The notes: generated from the letters alone by a model not told the origin. Positions 54,510 to 63,222 are shown, counted from the stretch's first letter. The stretch: DNA of 64,000 nt from Methanomicrobiales archaeon (GCA_015660865.1 JACTUA010000003.1:124001-188000), one strand, 5' to 3'. Translations and numbers: made by a program.

Positions 54510-54929
54510 TTACTCCATCAGGTAATGTCTGGAACCACTGTATGCGGATTGACCCTCGAACCTCACGACCAGCTCTCCACCCTCGGTAATCTCGATGACC
54601 GGACCACTCTTCTCGATCCGGAAGATGAGATCCCGCCCTTTCTCCTCCTCGAAGAGGATTCCATCCATGGCGGCCGCCGCGGGCTGAAGGGTGAGGCGTT
54701 CCTGCCCGAGAAGAGTGGGCAGCTCGCGGAAATGGTAATAGAAGGACTGGAGAGCGTTCAGGAGATCCGAGGTGAGCAGTTCGGACCGCGCCTCCATATC
54801 CAGGGTATCAAGAACCTCGGCAAGGACCTTCGCGTTCTCACCGGCAATGGCGAGGATGCGATCCGCGAGCTCGGCAAGTTCCACAGGGTCGATCAAGTCA
54901 GTATCCCGGTCCAGGCAGGGTTTCCTCAA
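54510..54929 (-). CDS. Hypothetical helical protein
   Basis: About 139 residues from a TTG at 54929; a TTG at 54983 would add 18. I prefer the shorter form because a TATA-like TAATATTATTTAAG lies inside the longer one and would place the start site near 54930 (leaderless). VELAELADRILAIAGENAKVLAEVL and SDLLNALQSFYYHFRELPTLLGQ are amphipathic helices; the end is beta-rich. No family recognised. Confidence 0.6.
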   Translation of the reverse strand: MRKPCLDRDTDLIDPVELAELADRILAIAGENAKVLAEVLDTLDMEARSELLTSDLLNALQSFYYHFRELPTLLGQERLTLQPAAAAMDGILFEEEKGRDLIFRIEKSGPVIEITEGGELVVRFEGQSAYSGSRHYLME

Positions 54930-54983
54930 CCGGAATCGGTGCCGTGACTTAAATAATATTACTTTCACCCTCTCCCAACCCAA

Positions 54984-55365
54984 CCCTAAGAATACCAGAA
55001 TTCACTCCTTCTCATCATGGACTGCACCCCGCTCCTTGTCCTTGTTGCGGGTCGGCCCTCACCTCGCCAAGGGAGGATCCGGAGATGTGGGAATGCCGGT
55101 ATTGTTATGCGGGTGTTCCGATTGAACTCGCCTCTTCAAAGACGTCCAATGATCCAAAAGTTAAGCATTTTAAATTCTTTTATAACCTCATCTACCAATT
55201 ATGTCATTATACTTTGTTTAATTTCAAAAATAAGTCAATTATGACGTTAGATTTAATATCCAGGAGAGATATTACCTAATGTTCCAGGATACCTGGATAT
55301 CTCCGGTACAAGGTTCCTTCAGGTCCTCCCGGAAAACGATGAATTAATGGGGGTGTGTTCTGCCC
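54984..55365. other. AT-rich intergenic region with a 15-bp direct repeat
   Basis: 382 bases with no convincing gene. CAATTATGTCATTAT (55196-55210) and CAATTATGACGTTAG (55236-55250) are 40 bases apart, flanking a TTTAATTTC TATA-like stretch, upstream of the secreted-protein gene. Confidence 0.5.
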
Positions 55366-55884
55366 ATGAAGATACTCTCCACAGCCATCGTAGCCCTCCT
55401 CCTCCTCGGTTTCATCGGGACCGTGGCGGCGGGGCCGGCCCCGGGCATCAACGGCAAGGGCAAGGCTGGGTATCTCTACTTCTTTGAGAAGGACCCGTCC
55501 ACCTGGGATATCGTCGCAGGCGGCGCGTGGGGCATCATGACCTACCATGTCCCCGATGGGAGCGAGGTCCCGAAGATGTTCGTCTTCAACGGCCACCAGC
55601 TGGCACCAGACACGGACTTCAGCCTCATCTACAACGCTGACCCGTGGCCCGGACCCAATCTCATCGTGCTCGGGAAGGGCACGAGTGATGCCCTCGGTGA
55701 AGTCCACATCGTGGGCCTCTTCAACTTCGACGGGATTTTCATCGGTGATGAACCGGCCGCCAAGATCTGGCTCGTCCTCTCCAGCGATGTCGGCACCAGT
55801 CAGATGATCGGCTGGAACCCGACCGAATATCTCTTCGAACCCACTATCACCCCCTCCCAACCCAGCCCTGACATATCTGGATGA
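55366..55884 (+). CDS. Small secreted protein
   Basis: 172 residues with a clear signal peptide (MKILSTAIVALLLLGFIGTVAAG, cleavage near residue 22). The mature part is beta-rich (GWYLYFFEKDPSTWDI-like strands, WGIMTYHVPDG, VFNGHQLAPDTDFSLIYNAD). It resembles small exported methanogen proteins with a single beta-sandwich. Function unknown. GGGGGTG lies upstream of the ATG. Confidence 0.8.
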   Translation: MKILSTAIVALLLLGFIGTVAAGPAPGINGKGKAGYLYFFEKDPSTWDIVAGGAWGIMTYHVPDGSEVPKMFVFNGHQLAPDTDFSLIYNADPWPGPNLIVLGKGTSDALGEVHIVGLFNFDGIFIGDEPAAKIWLVLSSDVGTSQMIGWNPTEYLFEPTITPSQPSPDISG

Positions 55885-56036
55885 TCCTCACCAACTTGGC
55901 TGATCCCACATTCCCGGCACCACCACCCGACCGGGGTAGGCCGCTGCTTATGGTCCTCGCATACCACCCGGATATATGCGCGGGCCATGGATGATCCGCA
56001 ATTGGGAAGAGGGCACCGGGGAGCCTTTACGCGCAT
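55800..56036 (-). CDS. Small zinc-ribbon protein
   Basis: 78 residues with paired cysteines CPLPNC (8-13) and CRECG (about 40-44) plus a Cys/His between, a plausible zinc ribbon (WWCRECGISQVG). A minus-strand TATA-like AATATAAATAG lies near 56046-56056, just upstream of the ATG. The last 28 codons overlap the end of the secreted-protein gene on the other strand. Kept with moderate confidence. Confidence 0.5.
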   Translation of the reverse strand: MRVKAPRCPLPNCGSSMARAYIRVVCEDHKQRPTPVGWWCRECGISQVGEDHPDMSGLGWEGVIVGSKRYSVGFQPII

Positions 56037-56171
56037 ATAGAATACTATTTATATTGTGACGAAATATAAGGTATTTGGGTCTTTTCTGGGCTTTAAATTA
56101 AAAAAGGAAACAGGAATGTCTCTGGTTTTGCATGCCATAATAATATATGGTCACTCCTGAGATTGGTACGT

Positions 56172-56453
56172 GTGCGGGACGAGGAGATCGATTGGGCAGT
56201 GTACCATGCCCTTCTTGACGGGAAGGCAGGTACCTTTCAGGGGCTGGCATGCCTTGGTTACGAACCTCGTCTCATCGAGGAATCTGTCCGCCGCCTCGAG
56301 AAGTACTACCTTGTCGAGCGGGCGGGCGATTCGGTGAGGGTTTTGTCGTTCCGGGAGTCCCTCCTCCTCTGCCAGGCAAACAACGATGAAACCTGCCCTT
56401 TCATCGTTGAGAACGGCATCATCAGGGCGAGGTCAGAGCAGGAGAGGAAGTAA
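56172..56453 (+). CDS. Small winged-helix protein
   Basis: 93 residues from a GTG at 56172; a TTG at 56163 adds three. TAATATATGG at 56141 would place transcription start at ~56170, so the GTG could be leaderless. IDWAVYHALLDGKAG, RLIEESVRRLEKYYLVER form an HTH and VRVLSFRES a wing. It is followed after three bases by trm56. Perhaps a regulator of the operon. Confidence 0.7.
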   Translation: MRDEEIDWAVYHALLDGKAGTFQGLACLGYEPRLIEESVRRLEKYYLVERAGDSVRVLSFRESLLLCQANNDETCPFIVENGIIRARSEQERK

Positions 56454-56456
56454 CCG

Positions 56457-56978
56457 ATGAAAAAGGTCTGCATCCTCAGGCTCGGCCACCGGCCTTTCCG
56501 GGACAAGCGGGTGACGACTCACGTCGGCCTCGCGGCAAGGGCCTTCGGGGCCGATGGCATGTACCTCGCGGCCGAGGATCCGGGCCTGACAGGGAGTATA
56601 CGGGATGTGGTGACCCGCTGGGGCGGGGAGTTCTTTGTCAGGGACGGGGTCTCGTGGAAGGCGTGCGTGCGGGCATGGAAAGAGCAGGGTGGGACGGTCG
56701 TCCACCTCACCATGTATGGACTCCCGATGAAGGAGGTCATCGGTGAAATCCAGGAGAAGGAAAAGCTCCTCATCGTGATTGGGGCCGAGAAGGTGCCGGG
56801 CGAGATCTACGGCCTTGCAGACTACAACGTATCGGTGACCGGCCAGCCCCACTCCGAGGTATCGGGCACCGCCGTCTTCCTCGACCACCTCTTCGAGGGT
56901 CACGAGCTCGACCGCACCTACCCTGATGCCGAACTGAGGATATACCCAAGCAGCGACGGAAAGAGGACCGGGCCGTGA
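56457..56978 (+). CDS. trm56: tRNA (cytidine(56)-2'-O)-methyltransferase Trm56
   Basis: 173 residues of the archaea-specific SPOUT family: [22 protein letters not shown] at the start (RDKRVTTH is characteristic), and [13 protein letters not shown] and [23 protein letters not shown] in the knot. It methylates C56 in the T-loop. It overlaps the next gene by four bases. Confidence 0.95.
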   Translation: MKKVCILRLGHRPFRDKRVTTHVGLAARAFGADGMYLAAEDPGLTGSIRDVVTRWGGEFFVRDGVSWKACVRAWKEQGGTVVHLTMYGLPMKEVIGEIQEKEKLLIVIGAEKVPGEIYGLADYNVSVTGQPHSEVSGTAVFLDHLFEGHELDRTYPDAELRIYPSSDGKRTGP

Positions 56979-58048
56979 AGGGCAGGGTTCTCATCGCCGG
57001 GTTCGCCACCAGGCACGTGGCCCGGTCGGCATCGAAGGCAGGGTACGCGGTCTACGCGGTAGACCACTTCTGCGACCAGGATCTCTCCTGGTACACGAAA
57101 GATCGGCTGAAGTTCGAGGAACTGGATGAACTTCCCGACCGGATCGCCGAGATGGCCGGCCGTCACAGGATCGACTTTTTCATCCCAACATCCGGGGCCG
57201 AGACCATCGACGCTCCTGTCCCCGTGGCTGGAACCGATGCCCGAACGGCAGCCCGGCTCCTCGACAAGCTCGAGGTCCAGCGGTTCTTCGAGAGGGAGGG
57301 CATCCCCGTCCCGCCTCTTGCCGCACCCGGGGACTTCCCCTCTATCGTCAAGCCCAGGAGCGGCGCGGGGGGATGGCGGAATGCCATCATCCGTTCCCCT
57401 GATGACCTGGAGCTGTGGCGGCAGGAGAGCCCGGGGATCGAAGCCATCTTCCAGAAGCAGGTCCCGGGGATCCCCGCGAGCGTCTCCTGTATCGCCGACG
57501 GGAAGCACGCAGTGGCCATTGCCGCGAACGAGCAGGTCCTCCGGGGGGGGGATGCATCCCCCTTCGGTTTCATCGGCTCCGTCACCCCTCTCGATCATCC
57601 GCTCACGGAGAGGATGAAGGCACTCGCGGTGAAGGCAGCCGCGGCGAGCGGCTGCGTGGGTTCCGTTGGCATCGATTTTGTCCTGGGGGAGGATGCCCTG
57701 GCAATCGAGGTGAACCCCCGTTTTCAGGCCACGGTGGACACCGTCGAGGCCTCGACCGGATTGAGCCTCTTCCTGCTCCACATGGATGCGTGCCAGGGGA
57801 AGCTCCCCCCCGGGGTTCCTGGGCCTGCGTGCTATTCGGCGAGGCAGATACTCTTTGCAGACCGGGACCTGGTGGTGAAGGAGGACCTCTCCAGGTTCGC
57901 GCCCGATGTCGCCGATATCCCCTGGCCCGGCACCTCGTTCGAGGAGGGTCAGGCAGTGGTGAGCGTCCTTGGTACCGGAAGGGACCGGTCCTGCGCGCTG
58001 GAATCTCTTGACAACACCCTTAACAAGCTGAAGCGATATATGGGGTGA
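56975..58048 (+). CDS. ATP-grasp carboligase-like protein
   Basis: 357 residues from a GTG overlapping the trm56 stop. [21 protein letters not shown] is a preATP-grasp Rossmann domain; [13 protein letters not shown] is the ATP-grasp lid and [12 protein letters not shown] the metal-binding motif. Such enzymes ligate a carboxylate to an amine. Placement between trm56 and tfe hints at a conserved archaeal operon rather than a pathway. Substrate unknown. Confidence 0.85.
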   Translation: MKGRVLIAGFATRHVARSASKAGYAVYAVDHFCDQDLSWYTKDRLKFEELDELPDRIAEMAGRHRIDFFIPTSGAETIDAPVPVAGTDARTAARLLDKLEVQRFFEREGIPVPPLAAPGDFPSIVKPRSGAGGWRNAIIRSPDDLELWRQESPGIEAIFQKQVPGIPASVSCIADGKHAVAIAANEQVLRGGDASPFGFIGSVTPLDHPLTERMKALAVKAAAASGCVGSVGIDFVLGEDALAIEVNPRFQATVDTVEASTGLSLFLLHMDACQGKLPPGVPGPACYSARQILFADRDLVVKEDLSRFAPDVADIPWPGTSFEEGQAVVSVLGTGRDRSCALESLDNTLNKLKRYMG

Positions 58049-58566
58049 TGATGTCCATCGCGGAGATCCTGAAGGACGAGGCAATCCGTACGTACCTGCA
58101 CCGCCTCATCAGAGACGAGGGGCTCGATCTCCTGGAGAAGTTCCCTGAAGAGGGGGAGTACAGTGACGAGGAGCTTGCCGAGAAGACAGGGATCAACCTC
58201 AACTCTGTCCGGCACACCCTCTATACCCTCTACGAGAAGAGGCTTGCAGAGTACCGGAGGCTCAAGAACACCGAGACAGGCTGGCTCACCTACCTCTGGA
58301 CCCTGCGCCTCGACCGGGTCCCGGGTGCCGTGATGGAGGACATGAAGATGATGCTCGAGAAGCTCGAGGCCCGGGAGAACTTCGAGGAGGAGAACGACTT
58401 CTACCTCTGCAAGACCTGTGGGACCTTCACCTTCAACGAGGTCATGGAACTCGACTTCGCCTGCCCCCGATGCACCCAGCCGGTCGAGCACTTTGACAAC
58501 GAGGCGCTCCTGTCAGCCCTGAAACGCCGGATCTCCGCCATCCGTGAATGCCTCGGGTATGAATGA
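58048..58566 (+). CDS. tfe: Transcription factor E (TFE alpha)
   Basis: 172 residues. The N-terminal extended winged helix (EILKDEAIRTYLHRLIRDEG, YSDEELAEKTGINLNSVRHTLYTLYE) and a C-terminal zinc ribbon (CKTCGTFTF...CPRC) are diagnostic. It helps TBP and TFB open promoter DNA with RNA polymerase. It may begin at ATG 58048 or 58051, both after GGGGTG. Part of the trm56-ATP-grasp-tfe-HD operon. Confidence 0.95.
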   Translation: MMSIAEILKDEAIRTYLHRLIRDEGLDLLEKFPEEGEYSDEELAEKTGINLNSVRHTLYTLYEKRLAEYRRLKNTETGWLTYLWTLRLDRVPGAVMEDMKMMLEKLEARENFEEENDFYLCKTCGTFTFNEVMELDFACPRCTQPVEHFDNEALLSALKRRISAIRECLGYE

Positions 58567-59041
58567 GGAGTGGGAGCCGCTCCTCGTCCGTGCCGGCTGC
58601 GGGAGATCTGTCATAACTCATGCGAGGGCGGTCTCGGCCCTCGCCCGCAAGTTTACCAACAACGCGCTCGTGAACCGGGATCTCGTGCAGGCCGGTGCCA
58701 TGCTCCATGATATCGGAAGGGGAACGACCCATGGGATCGGCCATGCCCAGCGGGGCGCTGCCCTGGCAAAGTCCTTTGGCCTGGATCCAGCCCTTGTCTC
58801 CATCATTGAGAGGCACATAGGCGCAGGGATGACAGCCGACGAGTGCACTCTCGAGAGGCTCATTCCCAGGGACTGTGTACCGGTGACCGTGGAGGAGAAG
58901 ATAGTGGCGAACGCTGATAACCTGGTCCACGGGACAGGGCAGGGGAGTATCGAGCGTACCCTGGGAGCGGCCATCCGGCTGAAGAAGAGGATCCGGAAGA
59001 GGATCTACCGCCTCTACCTGGAGATGGAATGCTTCAGATGA
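58559..59041 (+). CDS. HD-domain phosphohydrolase
   Basis: 160 residues from the ATG overlapping the tfe stop. H..HD pattern: VITHARAV, AGAMLHDIGR (HD), GIGHAQRG and ANADNLVHG, typical of small archaeal HD proteins. The family hydrolyses phosphate esters of nucleotides or tRNA ends; the substrate here is unknown. Last gene of the operon. Confidence 0.88.
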   Translation: MNEEWEPLLVRAGCGRSVITHARAVSALARKFTNNALVNRDLVQAGAMLHDIGRGTTHGIGHAQRGAALAKSFGLDPALVSIIERHIGAGMTADECTLERLIPRDCVPVTVEEKIVANADNLVHGTGQGSIERTLGAAIRLKKRIRKRIYRLYLEMECFR

Positions 59042-59534
59042 TGATCTGCTTCACCTGGGGGAGGGACCGTATCTCCTCGAAGAGGCCGCGGGGGACCTTC
59101 TCATCGATGATAACAACGAGCTTCGGTTCTTCTGAGAAATAGGGATCGGTGACAAAGATCTGCCGGATCGTGAGGTTGCGCCTCGAGACGACCTTCATGA
59201 CAGCGCTTATGATCCCCTTCTCCTGGGCGTTCTTCGGGATGACCGTGAAGGCCGAGAGCCCCAGCGTCTCGGCGACCCGTGAGAGATCGGGTGTGGCCCG
59301 CATGTTCCGGAAGACGGGGGAGAGGGCTTCGAGGGAGAGGATCCTCCGGGCCGTGGCATCCACCACCCGCCGGTCGGCCCCGATGGTTGCGGCGATATGG
59401 GTGGCCGGGATCTCCACGCCGTTTGCAACCACCTTCCCGTCGTCGTTCACCCCGAAGCCGTTCTCAAGGAGGAACTTCGCTACCCGGGCCTGGGCAGGCG
59501 AATCGGCGAAGTCCTTCATGATGAGGGACCACAT
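59034..59534 (-). CDS. ACT-like regulator with N-terminal HTH
   Basis: About 166 residues. The N-terminal half (AQARVAKFLLENGFGVNDDG, PATHIAATIGADRRVVDATARRIL) is a helix-turn-helix, and the C-terminal half (LSAFTVIPKNAQEKGIISAVMKVV...VIIDEKVPRGLFEEIRSLPQVKQI) an ACT/ferredoxin-like effector domain. It probably binds a small ligand such as an amino acid. The ATG at 59534 falls ~26 bases after a palindromic TATA, suggesting leaderless transcription; the frame extends to 59597. Confidence 0.82.
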   Translation of the reverse strand: MWSLIMKDFADSPAQARVAKFLLENGFGVNDDGKVVANGVEIPATHIAATIGADRRVVDATARRILSLEALSPVFRNMRATPDLSRVAETLGLSAFTVIPKNAQEKGIISAVMKVVSRRNLTIRQIFVTDPYFSEEPKLVVIIDEKVPRGLFEEIRSLPQVKQIII

Positions 59535-59550
59535 AGAGGAGAATAGGCGT

Positions 59551-59566
59551 TGTATATTAATATACA
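59551..59566 (-). promoter_or_regulatory. Palindromic TATA element of the ACT regulator
   Basis: TGTATATTAATATACA is a perfect 16-bp palindrome. Its centre lies ~25 bases before the ATG at 59534, the spacing of a TATA box at a leaderless promoter. A palindrome here could also serve as an autoregulatory site. Confidence 0.5.
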
Positions 59567-59666
59567 TCCATGTTCCGAAGCATTCATAAGACGACAACCT
59601 GCAATGACATTAGATTAACTGGCTATGCGTAAATCATAATGTCCAACGCGTTCTGATGTGGTGAAG

Positions 59667-59676
59667 TATTTATAAG
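59667..59676 (+). promoter_or_regulatory. TATA box of the Cys-rich lipoprotein gene
   Basis: TATTTATAAG preceded by GTGAAG, ~85 bases before the ATG at 59758. It predicts a leader of about 60 bases. Confidence 0.45.
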
Positions 59677-59757
59677 CATACAATGGAATCTCAATTGTTT
59701 AAGAAACACATCTGGACCTGAATTGAGGAATTATCTCCAAAATCTGAAGAGAACATC

Positions 59758-60924
59758 ATGGAAAAAATTTACAGACTTTATACCATTTTAACTACGATTC
59801 TGGTTGTTTCTATCATCACATGTGGGTGTACCATAAACATTGGTACACCCGCTCCAGCACAAACACCAGCACCCACACCAACTCCAACAACAGCACTGAC
59901 GCCAGCACCGACCCCGTTGATACAATTGGATAGCATTGAACCCAAGTATGCTGGTGATACATTTTACATCACGGGGACTACCAATCTCCCTGACAACAGC
60001 CAGATAGTCATAATGATTGAACAGAGTGGTGTAATCGCTGCAAGCGGCACCACTGTATCTACAAACGGCGGGTTCCGTTTTCCGGTAGATACATCGCCGT
60101 CGTACTGGTCGTCTGGGTATGGATATTATGTTGTTACAGCGAGTTCTGGATCGGCACAGACAAGCACGAATATGCTAATTCGTGCAGCTCCCACATCCGT
60201 ATCAACTCCAGAAACCTCAGCGCAGCCAACAGTGATCGTTCAATCAACGGGGGGCGCTGGGTTCCCGAGTGTTGAGACTATAACTGAAATGGTTCAGGAT
60301 TATCATAACTCGCATACTTACTTGGGCACCCAAACAGGACAATCCAGCAATATTTACGTCTGCGTTGATATGGCGAAAGATTTTTGGGATATGATGACGG
60401 CGCGGGGATTTACTGCTTTTATCAAGCTTGGAAATGTGAACGAGGATGTAACATCGATTGCCCAAGCGAATCACGCGTGGGATATGGTTGAAATCTCCCC
60501 GAATGGGTGGCTTGCCGCAGACCCAACTGGTGGGTTCGTGATGGAAAAGGAAAATAACCCACTATACTATACCGGGTGGGATTTCAATACCCCTGCCGAT
60601 CTTGATAAATATAGTTGTGGGGGAACGGGATCGTACTGCTTCTCGGGAACGTGCATCAATGGTCAATGTCTCGTGTGCAACCCCGGGTCTATAATGGGTA
60701 CTGATTATCAGTGTCATCCAACGTGTATAGATTCAACCCACTATTGCCTGTCAGGGTCTGTATGCGGTACTGATAACCAGTGCCACAAGACGTGTATAGA
60801 TTCAACCCACTATTGCCTGTCAGGGTATGTATGTGGTGCTGATAACCAGTGTCACCAGACGTGTGGAGATGCAACCCATTACTGCCTTACGGGTTACTGT
60901 AACCAATACGGGAAGTGCGTGTGA
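59758..60924 (+). CDS. Cys-rich lipoprotein with transglutaminase-like domain
   Basis: 388 residues. Signal plus lipobox-like SIITCGC (cysteine near 22-24), a Thr/Pro-rich linker (~30-55), an Ig-like domain (~58-145), then a transglutaminase-like domain: the putative triad is Cys in NIYVCVDMAKDFW, His in ANHAWDMVE and Asp in AADPTGG. The last ~95 residues are 23-residue Cys repeats (TCIDSTHYCLSG.VCG.DNQCH). The AT-rich composition differs from its neighbours, suggesting acquisition. It may cross-link or process surface proteins. Confidence 0.75.
   Translation: MEKIYRLYTILTTILVVSIITCGCTINIGTPAPAQTPAPTPTPTTALTPAPTPLIQLDSIEPKYAGDTFYITGTTNLPDNSQIVIMIEQSGVIAASGTTVSTNGGFRFPVDTSPSYWSSGYGYYVVTASSGSAQTSTNMLIRAAPTSVSTPETSAQPTVIVQSTGGAGFPSVETITEMVQDYHNSHTYLGTQTGQSSNIYVCVDMAKDFWDMMTARGFTAFIKLGNVNEDVTSIAQANHAWDMVEISPNGWLAADPTGGFVMEKENNPLYYTGWDFNTPADLDKYSCGGTGSYCFSGTCINGQCLVCNPGSIMGTDYQCHPTCIDSTHYCLSGSVCGTDNQCHKTCIDSTHYCLSGYVCGADNQCHQTCGDATHYCLTGYCNQYGKCV
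60721..60923 (+). repeat. 69-bp tandem repeats encoding Cys-rich units
   Basis: ACGTGTATAGATTCAACCCA occurs at 60721 and 60790, and a diverged copy starts at 60859, giving a period of exactly 69 bases (23 codons). The first two copies are nearly identical, pointing to recent expansion. Confidence 0.85.
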
Positions 60925-60936
60925 GGTAGGTCTTGT

Positions 60937-60958
60937 ATCGCCTACGCAAGCAGGCGAT
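60937..60958 (+). terminator. Hairpin after the lipoprotein gene
   Basis: ATCGCCT-ACGCAAGC-AGGCGAT, a perfect 7-bp stem starting 13 bases after the stop codon and followed by the tRNA-Leu promoter region. Probable termination or processing signal. Confidence 0.4.
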
Positions 60959-61004
60959 GCTGAAGGAGAAGGTTCTTGTAATCCACGGGTAAAGTTATTT
61001 ACGC

Positions 61005-61089
61005 GCGAGGGTTGCCAAGCCAGGTCAAAGGCGCTGGCTTGAGGGGCCAGTCTCGAAGGGGTTCGTGAGTTCAAATCTCACCCCTCGCA
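61005..61089 (+). tRNA. tRNA-Leu (GAG anticodon)
   Basis: GCGAGGG pairs with CCCTCGC and the discriminator is A. The D-arm is GCC...GGC, the anticodon arm CTGGC-TTGAGGG-GCCAG (GAG), with a long class II variable arm and T-arm GTGAG-TTCAAAT-CTCAC. No intron. TAAAGTTATTTACG lies just upstream and may be its TATA region. Confidence 0.95.
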
Positions 61090-61119
61090 TCGGCATCTCC
61101 ATTCTCCTCCCGGCGGATC

Positions 61120-61830
61120 TCATCTCTCCATAGCCCGTTTCTTCCAGTCTTCCGGCATCTTCTCGATGGCGTACCTGAGCTCCGTCCTCGGCATTGTATC
61201 CCTCCGGGCCATCACGTACTCGAATATCTCCTTCGTGTGGGCCTTGCCCGCCTCTTTGAGCAGCCACCCGCACCCCTTTTGAACCAGGTCTTCCTTATCG
61301 CCGAGCAGAAGATCGGAGATCTCCAGGATTTCCGGGAGGAACATGCCCTTCCTCGCCGGGAGGATCAGGGTCACTGCCGAAGCCCGTCGGAACCACTGGT
61401 TCTCGGATCCTGTCCAGATCTTGAGGTTCCTGATAAAGCCGGGGAACCGTTCGACAAAGGCACCGAGGGCATGGTTGCAGAACGTATCGCACTTCGCCCA
61501 GTTATTGATGTACTTCCCGATCCAGCTCTCGAAGAGGGCAAAATCGCCCGGTTCGTATTCTTCCCGAAGACGGTACGTCCAGTCAGATGCGATAAAGGCT
61601 TCCTCACAGTAATCTGACGCGAACAGATTCTCACAGAGCGAGAATATCTCTTGCTTTCCCATGCCCTTGAGCCGGGTAAAAGATCTCCGGGAGATACTTC
61701 TCACATCCCGGGTTTTCACGCCGTAACAGAGCACATCCTCCTTGAAAAAACGGTGGTAGTTCTTAAGGTTCTTCTCGTCCACATGTTGTTTCAGATCTTC
61801 CCGCACGGAAGGAATGATCCCGTGGTGCAT
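61120..61830 (-). CDS. DNA alkylation repair protein (AlkD-like)
   Basis: 236 residues from MHHGIIPSVREDLK. The HEAT-like helices (NYHRFFKEDVLCYGVKTRDVR, ISRRSF, NNWAKCDTFCNHALGAFVE, WFRRASAVTLILPARK) match the AlkC/AlkD superfamily, which excises alkylated bases by wrapping DNA. The NxWxxxD-type segment NNWAKCDTF is the characteristic one. The frame extends 53 codons upstream (to 61989) in low-complexity sequence, and a GTG at 61839 with GGGAG is another possible start. Confidence 0.82.
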   Translation of the reverse strand: MHHGIIPSVREDLKQHVDEKNLKNYHRFFKEDVLCYGVKTRDVRSISRRSFTRLKGMGKQEIFSLCENLFASDYCEEAFIASDWTYRLREEYEPGDFALFESWIGKYINNWAKCDTFCNHALGAFVERFPGFIRNLKIWTGSENQWFRRASAVTLILPARKGMFLPEILEISDLLLGDKEDLVQKGCGWLLKEAGKAHTKEIFEYVMARRDTMPRTELRYAIEKMPEDWKKRAMER

Positions 61831-62114
61831 CTCTGGCACTTTCTCCCTGTAAGGGTTGTTCGTCTTCAGATTTGAAGACTGGCGATTCTTCTCCTCATCA
61901 CAAAGACTGCTCTTGATCCCCGCCCGGTTCCGCCCGGAAGGTGGGATAATTCTGCCCTGATCTCTCTTCCGCCCTCCCCATTCATGCACACCCCCGCCCT
62001 GGCGTTCCTCATTCCAGAGGAGGAGGATCTTCCCTGAAATTACCCTGTAATATCCATTATAATAACCTAAAAACTACCGATCTCAAGAAATTCTTATAAA
62101 CGAAAACCAATTGA

Positions 62115-62123
62115 TTTATATAG
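62115..62123 (+). promoter_or_regulatory. TATA box of the beta-propeller gene
   Basis: TTTATATAG, centred ~26 bases before the ATG at 62146. This suggests leaderless or near-leaderless transcription of the downstream gene. Confidence 0.45.
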
Positions 62124-62139
62124 CATTATAAAAGAACTG

Positions 62140-63222
62140 ATGCATATGTCGCCACGGTTTCTACTCATATTCCTGGCCCTGACCCTCTTCCTCTCCTTTA
62201 TCGGGTGCGTCCAGGCAGCAGAGGTCCAGATCACATCAGATCCTGCAGATCAGACCTCACCGGCCATCTGGGAGAACCGGATTGTGTGGACCGATGCCCG
62301 GAACGGGAACCTGGATATCTATCTCTATGATGTAAACACAGGGAACGAGACCCGGATCACGAAGGGTCCGAAGGACAGGAAATCCCCGGCAATCTGGGAG
62401 AATACCATTGCAGGTGTGGACCTGACCTATGGAAGCCCTGACATCTATATCTATAACCTCCTCACCGGTTCTGCGCGCCAGATCGTCACGGGGGCCACCA
62501 ACCAGAAGTTCCCGCGGGTATCGGGGGACCTCATCGTCTGGGAGACGTCACGGAACGGGGATAATAACATCGTGGTGTACAGCACGACTGATAATCGCGA
62601 GGTGAAACTCCCACCGGGAACGGGGTCCCGGCGCTCCCCGGCAATCTGGGGAGATCGGATGGTCTGGACGGATGCGAGTGGCGGGACCAGCACCATCCAA
62701 TTCTATAACCTCACGACAAAGGCCGAATCCCGCATGACCAATGACACCTCGAGCCAGTTCAATCCCTGGATATACGAAGATCTCGTGGTCTGGCAGGACA
62801 ACAGGAATGGGAACGACGATATTTACCTCTATAATATTACTTCGGGGGAGGAGCGGAGGATCACCACGGACCCTGCCAACCAGCGCAACCCGCACATCTG
62901 GGGTGACAGGATTGTCTGGGAGGATTACCGGAACGGGAATCCCGAGATCTATATGTATACCATATCCACCGGGAAGGAAGAAGCGCTTACCCAGGATCCC
63001 TCGGTCCATCGCTCACCCGCAATCTGGGGTGACCGGGTTGTCTGGGAAGACCACAGAAACGGGAATGCAGATATCTACATGTACGAGGCAGAAGCTCAGG
63101 CAGGCACACCATCAGCCCCGGGTGCGGCGGGAAACCAGGCCCAGGCCACGCCCATGCCCTTGCCCGAGATCCTGCCCCTCATCGCAGCCGCCCTCCTCAT
63201 CATATTCACCGGCCGGCGCTGA
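62140..63222 (+). CDS. Secreted TolB-like beta-propeller surface protein
   Basis: 360 residues. A signal peptide (RFLLIFLALTLFLSFIGCVQA) leads into about six repeats of ~45 residues with the motif SPAIWENRIVWTDARNGN.DIY.Y, the TolB/WD40-like blade typical of methanogen surface proteins. The C-terminus is a hydrophobic helix followed by arginines (PLPEILPLIAAALLIIFTGRR), like archaeosortase-type sorting signals or a plain anchor. ATG 62140 or 62146. Confidence 0.85.
   Translation: MHMSPRFLLIFLALTLFLSFIGCVQAAEVQITSDPADQTSPAIWENRIVWTDARNGNLDIYLYDVNTGNETRITKGPKDRKSPAIWENTIAGVDLTYGSPDIYIYNLLTGSARQIVTGATNQKFPRVSGDLIVWETSRNGDNNIVVYSTTDNREVKLPPGTGSRRSPAIWGDRMVWTDASGGTSTIQFYNLTTKAESRMTNDTSSQFNPWIYEDLVVWQDNRNGNDDIYLYNITSGEERRITTDPANQRNPHIWGDRIVWEDYRNGNPEIYMYTISTGKEEALTQDPSVHRSPAIWGDRVVWEDHRNGNADIYMYEAEAQAGTPSAPGAAGNQAQATPMPLPEILPLIAAALLIIFTGRR

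Noticed and set aside
56918-58084. A 388-codon minus-strand open frame opposite the ATP-grasp gene
   Set aside because: Shadow of GC-rich third positions in the ATP-grasp gene; no motif and no ribosome binding site.
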